Positions 52,919-62,473 are shown, counted from the stretch's first letter. The stretch: 64,000 nt of DNA from JAIUNP01 sp020161975 (GCA_036745275.1 DAIOGK010000020.1:10993-74992); one strand, 5' to 3'. Translations and numbers: made by a program. The notes: generated from the sequence alone by a model not told the origin.

Positions 52919-53506
52919 TCAGAACTTGACCGTGGGTGCCTTCTGCGCGTCAGGCGCGGCGGTGAAGGTTTCCATCGCCTTGGCGCCCCAGAACAGCTTT
53001 GCCCAGAGCACGCCGGGGAAGGTGCGGACCTCGGTGTTATAGGCCTGAACCGCCGCCGTATAATCGCGCCGCGCGACCGCTATGCGGTTCTCGGTTCCTT
53101 CAAGCTGCGACTGGAGCGCGAGAAAGTTCGTGTTCGATTTCAGGTCCGGATACTGCTCGGTGATGGCGAGCAGGCGGCCAAGAACGCCGGAGAGATTATT
53201 CTGCGCCTCCTGAAATTCCTTGAACTTCGCCGGGTCCGTGATGGTCGAGGCGTCGATCTTCACCGAGGTTGCCTTGGCGCGCGCCTCGATAACCGCCGTT
53301 AGTGTCTCCTGCTCCTGCTTCGCATAGCCCTTCACCGTCTCGACGAGGTTCGGAATCAGATCGGCGCGGCGCTGATACTGGTTCTGCACATCGGCCCAGC
53401 GCGCCTTTGCCGCCTCCTCCAGCGTAGGCGCCGTGTTGATTCCGCACGCGGCCAGCGGTGCGATAATCGCCAGCACGGCGACAAGGCGGGTGAAACTGCG
53501 CAACAT
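52919..53506 (-). CDS. lemA: LemA family lipoprotein
   Basis: 195 residues from the ATG at 53506 (AGGGAG upstream). LAACG gives a lipoprotein signal with Cys20. The LemA core is helical: WADVQNQYQRRADLIPNLVETVKGYAKQE, NNLSGVLGRLLAITEQYPDLKSN, and the C-terminal YNTEVRTFPG. Function of LemA is unknown. First gene of the lemA-TPM-TPM operon and divergent from the photolyase gene. Confidence 0.93.
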   Translation of the reverse strand: MLRSFTRLVAVLAIIAPLAACGINTAPTLEEAAKARWADVQNQYQRRADLIPNLVETVKGYAKQEQETLTAVIEARAKATSVKIDASTITDPAKFKEFQEAQNNLSGVLGRLLAITEQYPDLKSNTNFLALQSQLEGTENRIAVARRDYTAAVQAYNTEVRTFPGVLWAKLFWGAKAMETFTAAPDAQKAPTVKF

Positions 53507-53640
53507 GGTCCAATCTCCCTGTGGGCGGGGCACCGGCCCAACGCCATCCGGCATCGCAAATCGCGTGGAAGCTAGCATGATCGCATATTCCGCGCATCAC
53601 GCTCTTTTCCATCGTCTCGGCACGCACTACAGGACACAAG

Positions 53641-55086
53641 ATGAACAGCAGCCCATCCATCGTCTGGTTCCGCAATGACCTGCGTATCGCCGATAATCCG
53701 GCGCTGACCGCAGCGATTGCGCGCGGAGCGGGCGTGCTTGGCCTCTTCATCCTCGACACGAGCGCGGAGCGTCGCGGTCCTGGCGAAGCCAGCCTGTGGT
53801 GGCGGCGCGAATCGATGACGGGCCTTGCCGATGCGCTCGACCGGCTCGGCGTTCCGCTGCTGATCCTGAGGGGCGATCCCGCTGCGCTTCTGCCCGATCT
53901 TGCGGCGCGTCTGGGCGCTGGCGCGGTGTTCTGGAACCGGCGTTATGGCGGGGCCGAGCGGCATTTAGACAGTATGCTGAAGAGCGCATTGCGGGCCGAG
54001 GGGCGGATCGTCGAGACCTTCAACGCCTCCCTGCTGCGTGAACCCTGGGACGTGCGGTCGCAGGCAGGTACGCCGATGAAGGTGTTCACGCCCTATTGGC
54101 GCGCATCATTGGCACTGGGGCCGTTCGCAGCGCCGCTACCCGTGCCTGCGCCGGCTGAAATGCGCCTCGTGCCGCCGGCGCACGAGGCCATGATTTCTGC
54201 TGCTGACATCCTGACAATCGCGACGACGCCGGATTGGTCGGGTGGACTTGCCGCCGCTTGGCAGCCGGGGGAGGCCGCTGCGCGCGACCTCCTCGGTGCC
54301 TTCATTGATGGCGGTCTTCGCGGTTATGCCGCCTTGCGCGACCGGCCGGACCGCGACCATACCTCGCGGCTCTCGCCATATCTGGCCGCCGGCGATATTT
54401 CACCACGTCAGATCCTCCATGCGTTGCGCTTTGCTGCTGCCGTTGACGATATTCCGCCCGATGATGTCGCCAAATTCGAGGCCGAGGTTGGCTGGCGCGA
54501 GTTTTCCTATCATCTGCTCTTCAACAATCCCGACCTGCACCGCACGAATTTCCAGCCAAAGTTCGACGGTTTTGTCTGGCGAGGCGATGCCGCCCACCTC
54601 CGGCTCTGGCAGCGTGGGCAGACCGGCTATCCGCTCGTCGATGCCGGGATGCGGCAGTTGTGGCAGACCGGCTTCATGCACAACCGCGTCCGCATGGTCG
54701 TCGCTTCGTTCCTGATCAAGCATCTGCAAATCGACTGGCGGGCCGGGGAAGCGTGGTTCTGGGATACGCTGGTTGATGCAGACCCCGCCAGCAATCCGGC
54801 AAGTTGGCAGTGGGTGGCGGGCTCCGGCGCCGATGCCGCGCCCTATTACCGCATTTTCAACCCGATGCTCCAGGGCGAAAAATTCGATCCCGCCGGTGAT
54901 TATGTGCGGCAGTTCGTACCGGAACTGGCCGGGCTTGCCGCTGAGCACATCCACACGCCATGGCGCGCGCCCGCATCAGTTCTGGCTCGCGCCGGTGTGC
55001 GCCTTGGCGAGACCTATCCCAAGCCCATCGTGGACCATGATGCCGCCCGCGCCCGCGCCATGGATGCTTATCGCGCGTTGACGTGA
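53641..55086 (+). CDS. phrB: deoxyribodipyrimidine photolyase
   Basis: 481 residues, full length. The N-terminal antenna-binding domain begins IVWFRNDLRIADNPAL; the FAD domain has TSRLSPYLAAGDISPR, GWREFSYHLL and LVDAGMRQLWQTGFMHNRVRMVVASFL, and W-x-Q-W-x-A-G-S-G-x-D near residue 388. Repairs cyclobutane pyrimidine dimers with blue light. Divergent from lemA (134-bp gap) and convergent with the SDR gene. Confidence 0.95.
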   Translation: MNSSPSIVWFRNDLRIADNPALTAAIARGAGVLGLFILDTSAERRGPGEASLWWRRESMTGLADALDRLGVPLLILRGDPAALLPDLAARLGAGAVFWNRRYGGAERHLDSMLKSALRAEGRIVETFNASLLREPWDVRSQAGTPMKVFTPYWRASLALGPFAAPLPVPAPAEMRLVPPAHEAMISAADILTIATTPDWSGGLAAAWQPGEAAARDLLGAFIDGGLRGYAALRDRPDRDHTSRLSPYLAAGDISPRQILHALRFAAAVDDIPPDDVAKFEAEVGWREFSYHLLFNNPDLHRTNFQPKFDGFVWRGDAAHLRLWQRGQTGYPLVDAGMRQLWQTGFMHNRVRMVVASFLIKHLQIDWRAGEAWFWDTLVDADPASNPASWQWVAGSGADAAPYYRIFNPMLQGEKFDPAGDYVRQFVPELAGLAAEHIHTPWRAPASVLARAGVRLGETYPKPIVDHDAARARAMDAYRALT

Positions 55087-55089
55087 GTG

Positions 55090-55863
55090 CTAGCGAAAGC
55101 GCTCCCCAAAGGCGGAGAGGCGGATGTAAAGATCATATGGCAGGAGGTTCAACGCCTTCATGGGCCAGGCCAGCCGACGCGGAAAGGCGATCTCGAAGCG
55201 GCTCCGCGCCAGCCCGTCCGCGACGCGGACGGCCGCCGCCTCCGGGGTCATCAGAAAGGGCATCGGAAAGCTGTTCTTGCGCGTCAGCGGCGTATCGACA
55301 AAGCCGGGGTTGACGCATTGCACCAGGATGCCAAGGCGCCTGCCCTCGATGGCAAGCGCGGTCGCGGCATTGATCATCGCCGCCTTGGAGGCTGTGTAGG
55401 CCGATGCCCGCGCCAGACCACCGTAGCCCGCAATCGAGGCGCAAATGGCAATCTGTCCATGCCCGCGCGCTGCCATCCCTTTCAGCAGCGGCGCAGCCGA
55501 ATGAAAGACGCCCATCACGTTCGTGTCGATGATCCGCCGTACCGCCGCGACATCGAGATCTGGCGCCTTGCCGTGGATCGAAATGCCCGCATTGAGAAAC
55601 GCACGGGCGACGGGGCCATGCTCCTGTTCCAGCGCGGCCAGCGTGGTGATAACCCCGCCCGCATCTGTGACATCACAGGGGGCGACAATGATCCTTTCCG
55701 GCGCCAGCGCGGCGACGGCCTCCAGCGATTCGCGGCGGCGGGCGCTGATCGCAACGCGCCAACCGCGCCGGACGAGTTCCAGCGCTGTCGCCGCGCCGAT
55801 GCCGGAACCGGCGCCGGTGATCCAGCAGAGGCCATCGGCAGGCGTTGCGGGGCGCGGGGGCAT
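55090..55863 (-). CDS. SDR family NAD(P)-dependent oxidoreductase
   Basis: 257 residues from the ATG at 55863. TGAGSGIG, LNAG in place of NNAG, and Ser plus YTASK are present. The SARRRESLEAVAAL region after beta-2 suggests NADP preference. A basic, hydrophobic C-terminus (PRRLAWPMKALNLLPYDLYIRL) resembles SDRs that associate with membranes or acyl substrates. Stands alone, convergent with phrB (3-bp gap). Confidence 0.88.
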   Translation of the reverse strand: MPPRPATPADGLCWITGAGSGIGAATALELVRRGWRVAISARRRESLEAVAALAPERIIVAPCDVTDAGGVITTLAALEQEHGPVARAFLNAGISIHGKAPDLDVAAVRRIIDTNVMGVFHSAAPLLKGMAARGHGQIAICASIAGYGGLARASAYTASKAAMINAATALAIEGRRLGILVQCVNPGFVDTPLTRKNSFPMPFLMTPEAAAVRVADGLARSRFEIAFPRRLAWPMKALNLLPYDLYIRLSAFGERFR

Positions 55864-55941
55864 TGTTGCTGTTCCTTTCAAGACCGGCCTTGGAGCGACC
55901 GGCGGTTTCTGCTCTGATGCCGGAAACGTCAGGAGTTGCCC

Positions 55942-56655
55942 GTGCCGACCGAACTTGTCTTCCGTGCCGATGCTTATGCAACCGCCTGCTCCGCCGTGGT
56001 GACTGGCCTCGACGAAAAGGGAATCATCTGCAACCGCACGGTGTTCTATGCCACATCCGGCGGTCAACCGGGGGACAGCGGGCGGCTGATCCGTTCTGAT
56101 GGTTCGGTGGTGCCGCTGGCAACTGCCGTCTTCGTCGATCCGGCCAAGACAATCATTGCCCATGTGCCGGCTGAGGGTGCCGCCCTGCCCGCCGCCGGCG
56201 AGGCTGTTCGACTTGAAATCGACGCCGAACCCCGCCTGAACCGGATGCGGATGCACACGGCGCTGCATCTTTTGTCGGTCGTGCTGCCTTATGCCGTAAC
56301 CGGCGGATCGGTGGGCGATGTCGAAAGCCGGCTCGATTTCAATATTCCCGATGCCGGGCTCGACAAGGAAGCCGTAACCGAGAAACTCAACGCCCTGATT
56401 GCCACCAATGCGGCGGTGACAGAACGGATGATCACGGAGGCGGAACTCGACGCCAATCCCGGCCTTGTCAAAACCATGTCCGTGCAGCCCCCACGCGGCG
56501 CCGGCACCATCCGCCTTGTCGAGATCGCCGGGCTCGATCTGCAACCCTGCGGCGGAACGCATGTGCGCACAACGGGGGAAATCGGGCGTGTGGTCGTCAC
56601 GCAGATCGAAAAGAAGGGCAAGCTGAACCGCCGCGTGCGGATCGCTTTCGCTTGA
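55942..56655 (+). CDS. alanyl-tRNA editing protein (AlaX-type)
   Basis: 237 residues from the GTG at 55942, 6 bp after AGGAG; a TTG two codons earlier is less likely. TSGGQPGDSG leads the barrel domain and the editing-site zinc ligands are HTALH (about residue 100) and CGGTH (about residue 198). It hydrolyses Ser or Gly wrongly attached to tRNA-Ala. Length fits AlaX-M/L-type stand-alone proteins. Confidence 0.93.
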   Translation: MPTELVFRADAYATACSAVVTGLDEKGIICNRTVFYATSGGQPGDSGRLIRSDGSVVPLATAVFVDPAKTIIAHVPAEGAALPAAGEAVRLEIDAEPRLNRMRMHTALHLLSVVLPYAVTGGSVGDVESRLDFNIPDAGLDKEAVTEKLNALIATNAAVTERMITEAELDANPGLVKTMSVQPPRGAGTIRLVEIAGLDLQPCGGTHVRTTGEIGRVVVTQIEKKGKLNRRVRIAFA

Positions 56656-56658
56656 TCC

Positions 56659-56748
56659 TCAGCCCATTCGCAGCATGACCAGTGCAAAGGTCACGAACCA
56701 GACCGCGAACACCGCGAAGGCGAAAATCGGCGACGATTGGCTTTCCAT
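56659..56748 (-). CDS. 29-residue single-pass membrane peptide
   Basis: A small ORF read as MESQSSPIFAFAVFAVW then FVTFALVMLRMG, that is, a short polar start and one hydrophobic segment of about 20 residues. An AGGA lies 8-9 bp before the ATG. It sits in the otherwise empty gap between alaX and the sulfurtransferase gene, tail to tail with alaX. Family not recognised; small single-span proteins often modulate a membrane partner. Confidence 0.5.
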   Translation of the reverse strand: MESQSSPIFAFAVFAVWFVTFALVMLRMG

Positions 56749-56893
56749 TGTCGACGTCCTGTTGCTTCCTGCTAACCTAACACTGCACTGCGCGATCAGT
56801 TCCCACATCATCTGTTCGTGCGAGGATTAGTGACCTGTTAACCATGTTTGCCGATTGCAGATGGCGGACGCATGAATGAAGGATGGCAGCACC

Positions 56894-57727
56894 ATGACAG
56901 TCTTCGTTTCCACAGATTGGCTGATGACCCATGGCGGTTCGGCTGATATCGCCATTGTCGATGGCTCATGGCACCTGCCGACCAGCGGACGCAACGCCCG
57001 GGCCGAGTATGAGGCCGGTCACATTCCCGGTGCCCTGTTTTTCGATCTCGACGGCATCGTCGATCCTGCCTCCACCCTGCCCCACATGCTGCCGCCGCCG
57101 AAGGTTTTTGCCGAGGCCGTGGGCGCGATGGGGATTTCGGAAGAGACGCCGATTGTCGTCTATGATCAGGCCGGCCTGTTCTCCGCCCCGCGTGTGCGCT
57201 GGATGTTCAAGGTTTTCGGCGCAAAGAACGTGATGCTTCTGGAAGGCGGCCTGCCGAAGTGGGTCGCGGAAAAGCGCCCGGTGACGACTGACAAAACCGC
57301 CCGGCGCGTACGCACCTTCACGCCGACTTTCAATGCCGCGGCCGTCGCTGCGACCAAGGACGTGAAGTCCGCGCTTGCAAGCGGACCGGCGCAGGTGGTG
57401 GATGCCCGCCCGGCGGACCGCTTCCGCGGCGATGCCCCCGAACCGCGCCCCGGTGTGCGGGCCGGCCACATGCCCGGCGCACATAATCTGCCGTTCACAA
57501 ACCTTGTTACGAATGGAATGCTGGTGCCCCCCGATGCGCTTGCCGCCGCCTTCCGCAATGCCGGTGTCGATGTAAACAAGCCGGTGATCACCAGTTGCGG
57601 TTCGGGTGTCTCCGCTGCGATTCTCAGCCTCGGGCTGGAGATGATCGGTAAGCCGGCCGAAGCGCTCTATGACGGTTCCTGGGCCGAATGGGGCAGCCGC
57701 AAGGACACCGAGGTCGTGACGGGGTGA
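56894..57727 (+). CDS. sseA: 3-mercaptopyruvate/thiosulfate sulfurtransferase
   Basis: 277 residues with two rhodanese domains. The first has VDGSWHLP and HIPGALFFDLDGI; the second ends with the active loop CGSGVSA, the CGSG[VT][ST]A form typical of mercaptopyruvate sulfurtransferase. Transfers sulfur from mercaptopyruvate to thiols or cyanide. Start ATG 56894 follows AAGGA by 10 bp; an ATG at 56876 would add 6 residues. Confidence 0.9.
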   Translation: MTVFVSTDWLMTHGGSADIAIVDGSWHLPTSGRNARAEYEAGHIPGALFFDLDGIVDPASTLPHMLPPPKVFAEAVGAMGISEETPIVVYDQAGLFSAPRVRWMFKVFGAKNVMLLEGGLPKWVAEKRPVTTDKTARRVRTFTPTFNAAAVAATKDVKSALASGPAQVVDARPADRFRGDAPEPRPGVRAGHMPGAHNLPFTNLVTNGMLVPPDALAAAFRNAGVDVNKPVITSCGSGVSAAILSLGLEMIGKPAEALYDGSWAEWGSRKDTEVVTG

Positions 57728-57867
57728 GGTTCAAGCTCAATCGATCGCGGCGTTGCCGCCCGGGCGGGGCGCCGTCATCGGGCGGCGAGCGATCACCAAA
57801 TCAATGAGGCCCGGACAGACCTGAAGGCCATCCGGACCCCATATAACGACGGACGATTCTGCCTTGT

Positions 57868-58641
57868 TCAGTGCAGGATCTGGCTGAGGAACAGCTTTGT
57901 CCGCTCATGCTGCGGGTTCTTGAAGAACTCATCTGGCTTGTTCATTTCGACAATCTGGCCGGCATCCATGAAGATCACCCGGTCAGCAACCTGCCGCGCA
58001 AAGCCCATCTCGTGCGTCACGCAAAGCATGGTCATGCCTTCCTGCGCGAGACTGACCATGGTTTCGAGCACTTCCTTCACCATTTCAGGGTCCAGCGCCG
58101 AGGTCGGCTCGTCAAACAGCATAATCTTCGGGCTCATGCAGAGCGAGCGGGCAATCGCCACGCGCTGCTGCTGGCCACCCGAAAGCTGGCCGGGATACTT
58201 CGCCGCCTGCTCGGGAATCTTGACGCGGCGGAGATAATGCATCGCCACTTCCTCGGCGTCCTTTTTCGGCATCTTCTTCACCCAGATCGGGGCGAGCGTG
58301 CAGTTTTCGAGGATCGTGAGGTGCGGGAACAGGTTGAAGTGCTGGAACACCATGCCCACTTCGGAGCGGATTTCATCGATCTTCTTCAGGTCGTTGGTCA
58401 GTTCCGTGCCGTCAACGATGATCTTGCCCTTCTGGTGTTCCTCCAGCCGGTTGATGCAGCGGATCGTCGTCGATTTGCCAGAGCCGGACGGGCCGCAGAT
58501 GACGATCTTTTCACCTCGCGTCACGGTCAGATTCACATCCCGCAGGACGTGGAATTCCCCGTACCACTTGTTGACGCCGACCATCTGGATCGCGGTCTCG
58601 TTCTTCAATGGCGTCGGCTTGAGATTTGCAGTCGCGGACAT
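57868..58641 (-). CDS. aapP: general L-amino acid ABC transporter ATP-binding protein
   Basis: 257 residues from the ATG at 58641 (GGGGGAAG upstream). Walker A GPSGSGKSTT, signature LSGGQQQRVAIAR, Walker B IMLFDEPTSALD, switch CVTHEMGFAR. Typical GlnQ/HisP-class ATPase. Last gene of aapJQMP, whose importer takes up a broad range of L-amino acids in rhizobia. Confidence 0.94.
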   Translation of the reverse strand: MSATANLKPTPLKNETAIQMVGVNKWYGEFHVLRDVNLTVTRGEKIVICGPSGSGKSTTIRCINRLEEHQKGKIIVDGTELTNDLKKIDEIRSEVGMVFQHFNLFPHLTILENCTLAPIWVKKMPKKDAEEVAMHYLRRVKIPEQAAKYPGQLSGGQQQRVAIARSLCMSPKIMLFDEPTSALDPEMVKEVLETMVSLAQEGMTMLCVTHEMGFARQVADRVIFMDAGQIVEMNKPDEFFKNPQHERTKLFLSQILH

Positions 58642-58651
58642 GACTTCCCCC

Positions 58652-59803
58652 TTAACGTTTGTCAGCGACCGCAAGGCGGCGCTCCATGCTGCGGGCATAG
58701 CGTGCCATGCCGTAGCACATGATGAAATAAACCATGGCCGCGTAGGCATAGCCCGTGGCGCTCGTGGTCGGCGCCGCCCAGATCGGGTCGATACGGGCGG
58801 TCTCGATGGCTTTCAGAAAATCGAAGATGCCGACGATCAGCAACAGCGATGTGTCTTTCAAAAGGCCGATGTAGGTGTTCACGATATTGGGAATCGCGAT
58901 CTTCAGCGCCTGCGGCAGGATGATGAGGCGCATCATCTGCGAATAGTTCAGGCCCATCGCCATCGCGCCCTCATACTGCCCCTTGGGAAGCGCCTGAAGA
59001 CCTGAACGCACCACCTCTGCCATATAGGCCGAGGCAAAGAGCGCAATGCCGACCAGCGCCCGCAGCAACTTGTCGGGCGACCAGCTCTCCGGCAGGAACA
59101 GCGGCAGCATGGTGTTGGCCATGAACAGCACCGTGATCAGCGGCACGCCGCGCACAAACTCGATGAACATCACCGAGAAGAACTTCACCAGCGGCAGTTT
59201 CGACCTGCGCCCCAGCGCCAGCAGGATACCGATCGGCAGTGAGACAACGATGCCCACGGCCGCGACCACCAGCGTCACCAGCAGGCCGCCCCAGCGCGAC
59301 GTCTCGACGTAAGCCAGACCGAAGATGCCGCCACGCAGCAGGATGAACGACACGATCGGCACGATGATGAAGGCATAGATCATCGCCCAGCCCTTCTGCG
59401 GTGCGCGCGGATGCAGCACCCAGAAGATGGCAATCGCTCCCATGAGGAAGAACAGATTTGCCCGCCAGCGATCTTCCACGGGGTAAGAACCGTAGATGGT
59501 GTAGGCGAAGCGGTCGCGGATGAAGGCCCAACAGGCCCCCACCGGCGCCTGCCCCGGCTTGTTGAGGCAGGCTTCGCGGTTGTCACCGCTCCACACGGCG
59601 TCGATGATGAGGAACTTCAGGATGGGCGGGATGATCCACAGCGCCAGCAGGATGCCGAGCACCGTCAGGACGATGTTCAGCGGGCTGGAGAACAGATTCT
59701 CGCGCATCCAGCCCACCACGCCAACCGTGTTGGCCGGCGGCGGGAGCGGAGCAATCGGCTCCTTGCGGACGAAGGCGATCGATGGGGTTGCGGTATTGGT
59801 CAT
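58652..59803 (-). CDS. aapM: general L-amino acid ABC transporter permease
   Basis: 383 residues, longer than ordinary His/Glu permeases, as usual for AapM/BztC. An N-terminal part with membrane segments and a periplasmic loop precedes the conserved permease half, with RGVPLITVLFMANTMLP and the EAA-type loop around LPKGQYEGAMAMGLNYSQMM. Paired with AapQ (9-bp gap). Confidence 0.94.
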   Translation of the reverse strand: MTNTATPSIAFVRKEPIAPLPPPANTVGVVGWMRENLFSSPLNIVLTVLGILLALWIIPPILKFLIIDAVWSGDNREACLNKPGQAPVGACWAFIRDRFAYTIYGSYPVEDRWRANLFFLMGAIAIFWVLHPRAPQKGWAMIYAFIIVPIVSFILLRGGIFGLAYVETSRWGGLLVTLVVAAVGIVVSLPIGILLALGRRSKLPLVKFFSVMFIEFVRGVPLITVLFMANTMLPLFLPESWSPDKLLRALVGIALFASAYMAEVVRSGLQALPKGQYEGAMAMGLNYSQMMRLIILPQALKIAIPNIVNTYIGLLKDTSLLLIVGIFDFLKAIETARIDPIWAAPTTSATGYAYAAMVYFIMCYGMARYARSMERRLAVADKR

Positions 59804-59812
59804 GGCGTTTCC

Positions 59813-60997
59813 TTACCGCTCCACCAGCGACTTGCGCGCGTTGTACCAGTTCATGAGCAACGAGGTTGTCAGCGAGATCGTCAGATAGACCAGCATGGTG
59901 ATGGCCACGACCTCCACCGCCTGCCCCGTCTGGTTCAGCACGGTGCCGGTGAACACCTGCACGAGATCGGGATAGCCGACCGCAACCGCAAGCGAGGAGT
60001 TTTTCGTCAGGTTGAGATACTGGCTGGTCAGCGGCGGGATGATCACACGCATCGCCTGCGGAATGACAACCAGGCGCAGCGTCGGCCCGGGCCGCAGACC
60101 CAGCGCATAGGCTGCCTCGGTCTGCCCCTTGTAAACCGACTGGATGCCGGCGCGTACCACTTCGGCGATGAAGGCGCCGGTGTAGATGACGAGGCCGACC
60201 AGAAGGGCCACGAACTCGGGATAGATCTGCATGCCGCCGGCGATATTGAAGCGGGTCGCAGCCGGAATGTTGAAACTCAGCGGTTGGCCGGCCAGGAAAT
60301 AGGCGATGAGAGGCAGGCCAATGATCAGCCCGAGCGTCACCAGCAACACCGGCGACTGCTGACCTGTCTGCTCCTGCTTCTTGCGGGCAAAATGGCGGTA
60401 TGCAATCGCCCCGCCAATCGCGATCAAGAACGCCCAGTTGACAACAGGCCAAGCCTCGCCAAACACCGGCTGCGGCATGAACAAGCCACGGTTGTTGAGA
60501 TAGATGTTCTCACCAAGCTTGGCGGAATCGCGCACCTCGGGCAGCGCTTTCAACACGGCGTTGTACCAGAACAGCAACTGGAGCAGCAGCGGCGTGTTGC
60601 GGAAGATCTCGACGTAAAGCGTCGCGATGAAATTGATGATCCTGTTTTTCGACAGCCGGCCGATGCCGATCAGGAAGCCGACGATCGTGGCAAAGACAAT
60701 GCCCAGCGAGGACACGAGCAGCGTGTTCAGCAGGCCGACCCAGAATGCCCGGCCATAGGTTGATTCCGCTGAATAGGCGATCAGCCGCTGGCCGATGTCG
60801 AAACCGGCGATGTTGTCCCAGAAGCCGAAACCGGAGGCAATCTTTGCCTTCTGGAGGTTCTCGGCCGCATTGGAAAACGCCTCGTAGATGAAGAAGACGA
60901 CAAGGCACGTCAGCACGATCTGAAAGACGATCCCGCGGACTTTTGGATCATAAAGCGGCGAGACTTTCGTCTCTTCACTGTGAACTTGTTGAGACAC
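59813..60997 (-). CDS. aapQ: general L-amino acid ABC transporter permease
   Basis: 394 residues from a GTG at 60997, preferred because GGGGGTA precedes it by 8 bp and the protein then begins near the family's usual N-terminus (LYDPKVRGIVFQ). About eight membrane segments. RNTPLLLQLLFWYNAVL and SVYKGQTEAAYALGLRPGPT are the conserved permease regions. Separated from aapJ by a 159-bp gap that contains a hairpin. Confidence 0.92.
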   Translation of the reverse strand: MSQQVHSEETKVSPLYDPKVRGIVFQIVLTCLVVFFIYEAFSNAAENLQKAKIASGFGFWDNIAGFDIGQRLIAYSAESTYGRAFWVGLLNTLLVSSLGIVFATIVGFLIGIGRLSKNRIINFIATLYVEIFRNTPLLLQLLFWYNAVLKALPEVRDSAKLGENIYLNNRGLFMPQPVFGEAWPVVNWAFLIAIGGAIAYRHFARKKQEQTGQQSPVLLVTLGLIIGLPLIAYFLAGQPLSFNIPAATRFNIAGGMQIYPEFVALLVGLVIYTGAFIAEVVRAGIQSVYKGQTEAAYALGLRPGPTLRLVVIPQAMRVIIPPLTSQYLNLTKNSSLAVAVGYPDLVQVFTGTVLNQTGQAVEVVAITMLVYLTISLTTSLLMNWYNARKSLVER

Positions 60998-61108
60998 GAA
61001 TAGTACCCCCGATGGCCATGGCAGACCGGACATGCCGGCCCCGCGCAGCCTCCCCCTTAGTACGCAAAACAGCACCCTGCCCTGACGCTGCCGCCGGGGT
61101 GCCGAGAA

Positions 61109-61132
61109 TGAGGCGGCCTTGCGACCGCCTCA
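61109..61132 (-). terminator. intercistronic stem-loop between aapJ and aapQ
   Basis: Perfect 8-bp stem TGAGGCGG/CCGCCTCA with an 8-base loop, 24 bp after the aapJ stop. No T-tract follows on the minus strand, so it more likely stabilises the aapJ message or attenuates the rest of the operon than ends transcription fully. Confidence 0.55.
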
Positions 61133-61156
61133 ATCGTTATAATTTTTATCGACCGA

Positions 61157-62170
61157 TCAGCGGATCGGCGGAGCGTACTGCAAACCGCCCTTGTTCCAGA
61201 GCTGGTTCACGCCGCGCGCGATCTTCAGAGGCGACCCCGAGCCCACGGTGCGCTCGAACAGTTCGCCGTAGTTGCCAACGCCCTTGATCACATTGACCAT
61301 GAAGTCGTTCTGAAGGCCCAGCGCCTTGCCGAAGTCTCCCTCAACGCCAAGCAGACGCTTCACGTCCGGATTGGTTGAGGTCTTCATCTGCTCAACATTG
61401 GCCTTGGTCACGCCCAGTTCTTCCGCCGTGATGAGCCCGAAATGGGTCCACTTCACGATGTCGAACCACTGGTCATCGCCATGGCGGACAGCCGGGCCAA
61501 GCGGCTCCTTCGAGATGATCTCGGGAAGAACCATGTGGTCGTCCGGGTTGGCAAGACGCAGGCGCTCGGAATAGAGGCCCGAAGCGTCCGTGGTGAACAC
61601 ATCGCAGCGACCGGCGTCATAGGCCTTGATCGTCTCGTCAGAGGTAGCGAACACCACCGCCTCGAACTTCATGTTCTTGGAGCGGAAGTAGTCGGCGAGG
61701 TTCAGCTCGGTGGTCGTGCCCTGCTGTGTGCAGACCGAAGCGCCGGACAGTTCGAGCGCCGAGTTCACCTTCAGCTTCTTGCGGACCATGAAGCCCTGGC
61801 CGTCGAAGTAGCTGATGCCGGCGAAGTTCAGGCCAAGCGAGGTGTCGCGCGACGAGGTCCAGGTCGTGTTACGGACCAGAACATCCACTTCCTTTGACTG
61901 AAGGGCGGTGAAGCGGTCCTTTGCGGACAGCGGCACGAACTTGACCTTGTTCCCATCGCCGAACACAGCGGCAGCCACCGCGCGGCAATAGTCAACGTCG
62001 AAGCCGTTCCAGTGGCCCTGAGCGTCCGGCTGGCCGAAGCCGGCAAGACCGGTGTTCGAACCGCAGCTCAGAGTGCCGCGGGCCTTCACGTCGTCGAGCG
62101 TTCCGGCAGTTGCCGCACCGGACACAGCCACAGCCGCGCCCAAGACTGCCGACATAAACAGACGTTTCAT
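61157..62170 (-). CDS. aapJ: general L-amino acid ABC transporter substrate-binding protein
   Basis: 337 residues. Signal peptide with a hydrophobic run ending at ATAGT; then TLDDVKARGTLSCGSNTGLAGF, WNGFDVDYCRAVAAAVFGD and TWTSSRDTSLG, all typical of AapJ/BztA. Binds L-amino acids in the periplasm and delivers them to AapQMP. First gene of the operon and divergent from the cystathionine beta-lyase gene. Confidence 0.95.
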   Translation of the reverse strand: MKRLFMSAVLGAAVAVSGAATAGTLDDVKARGTLSCGSNTGLAGFGQPDAQGHWNGFDVDYCRAVAAAVFGDGNKVKFVPLSAKDRFTALQSKEVDVLVRNTTWTSSRDTSLGLNFAGISYFDGQGFMVRKKLKVNSALELSGASVCTQQGTTTELNLADYFRSKNMKFEAVVFATSDETIKAYDAGRCDVFTTDASGLYSERLRLANPDDHMVLPEIISKEPLGPAVRHGDDQWFDIVKWTHFGLITAEELGVTKANVEQMKTSTNPDVKRLLGVEGDFGKALGLQNDFMVNVIKGVGNYGELFERTVGSGSPLKIARGVNQLWNKGGLQYAPPIR

Positions 62171-62283
62171 GATGGTATTGTCTCCCCGTATTAAAATCGA
62201 TCCGAGGGGTGACCAGACAATCGAATGCCTACAGCCCCCCCGTGGTGCCGCCCATTAATTTCGACTTTTTGCTATGGGTCAAG

Positions 62284-62297
62284 CCTGATCCATCAGG
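62284..62297. promoter_or_regulatory. palindrome between aapJ and cystathionine beta-lyase gene
   Basis: CCTGAT-CC-ATCAGG, a perfect 6-bp inverted repeat, lies near the middle of the 303-bp divergent region. A second dyad, GGGGAA-5-TTCCCC, is at 62330-62346. Either could be a regulator site serving one or both genes. Otherwise this region shows no gene or recognised riboswitch. Confidence 0.35.
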
Positions 62298-62473
62298 AAT
62301 GTGCATCGAAACGATTTGCCGGCTGAATGGGGGAATATTTTTCCCCAGACTTATCTGTATTTCCCTTCCGCTGGCTTCGCACTCGTGCACATTATCCGTA
62401 TCAAGACATGTCTGGACCTTTTTCGGGACGGGGTTCTGACCAGATATGGCTGCAGGCGCGTGAGCAAAACGAC

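Noticed and set aside
55864..56562. Upstream extension of the SDR at 55090
   Set aside because: The added residues are antisense to alaX; the ATG at 55863 gives a normal SDR length.
59411..60763. 450-codon plus-strand ORF across aapM and aapQ
   Set aside because: Antisense shadow; both aap permeases have complete family motifs.
62171..62473. SAM-type riboswitch upstream of the cystathionine beta-lyase gene
   Set aside because: Looked for the SAM-II pseudoknot pattern; only short palindromes were seen, with no matching conserved core.
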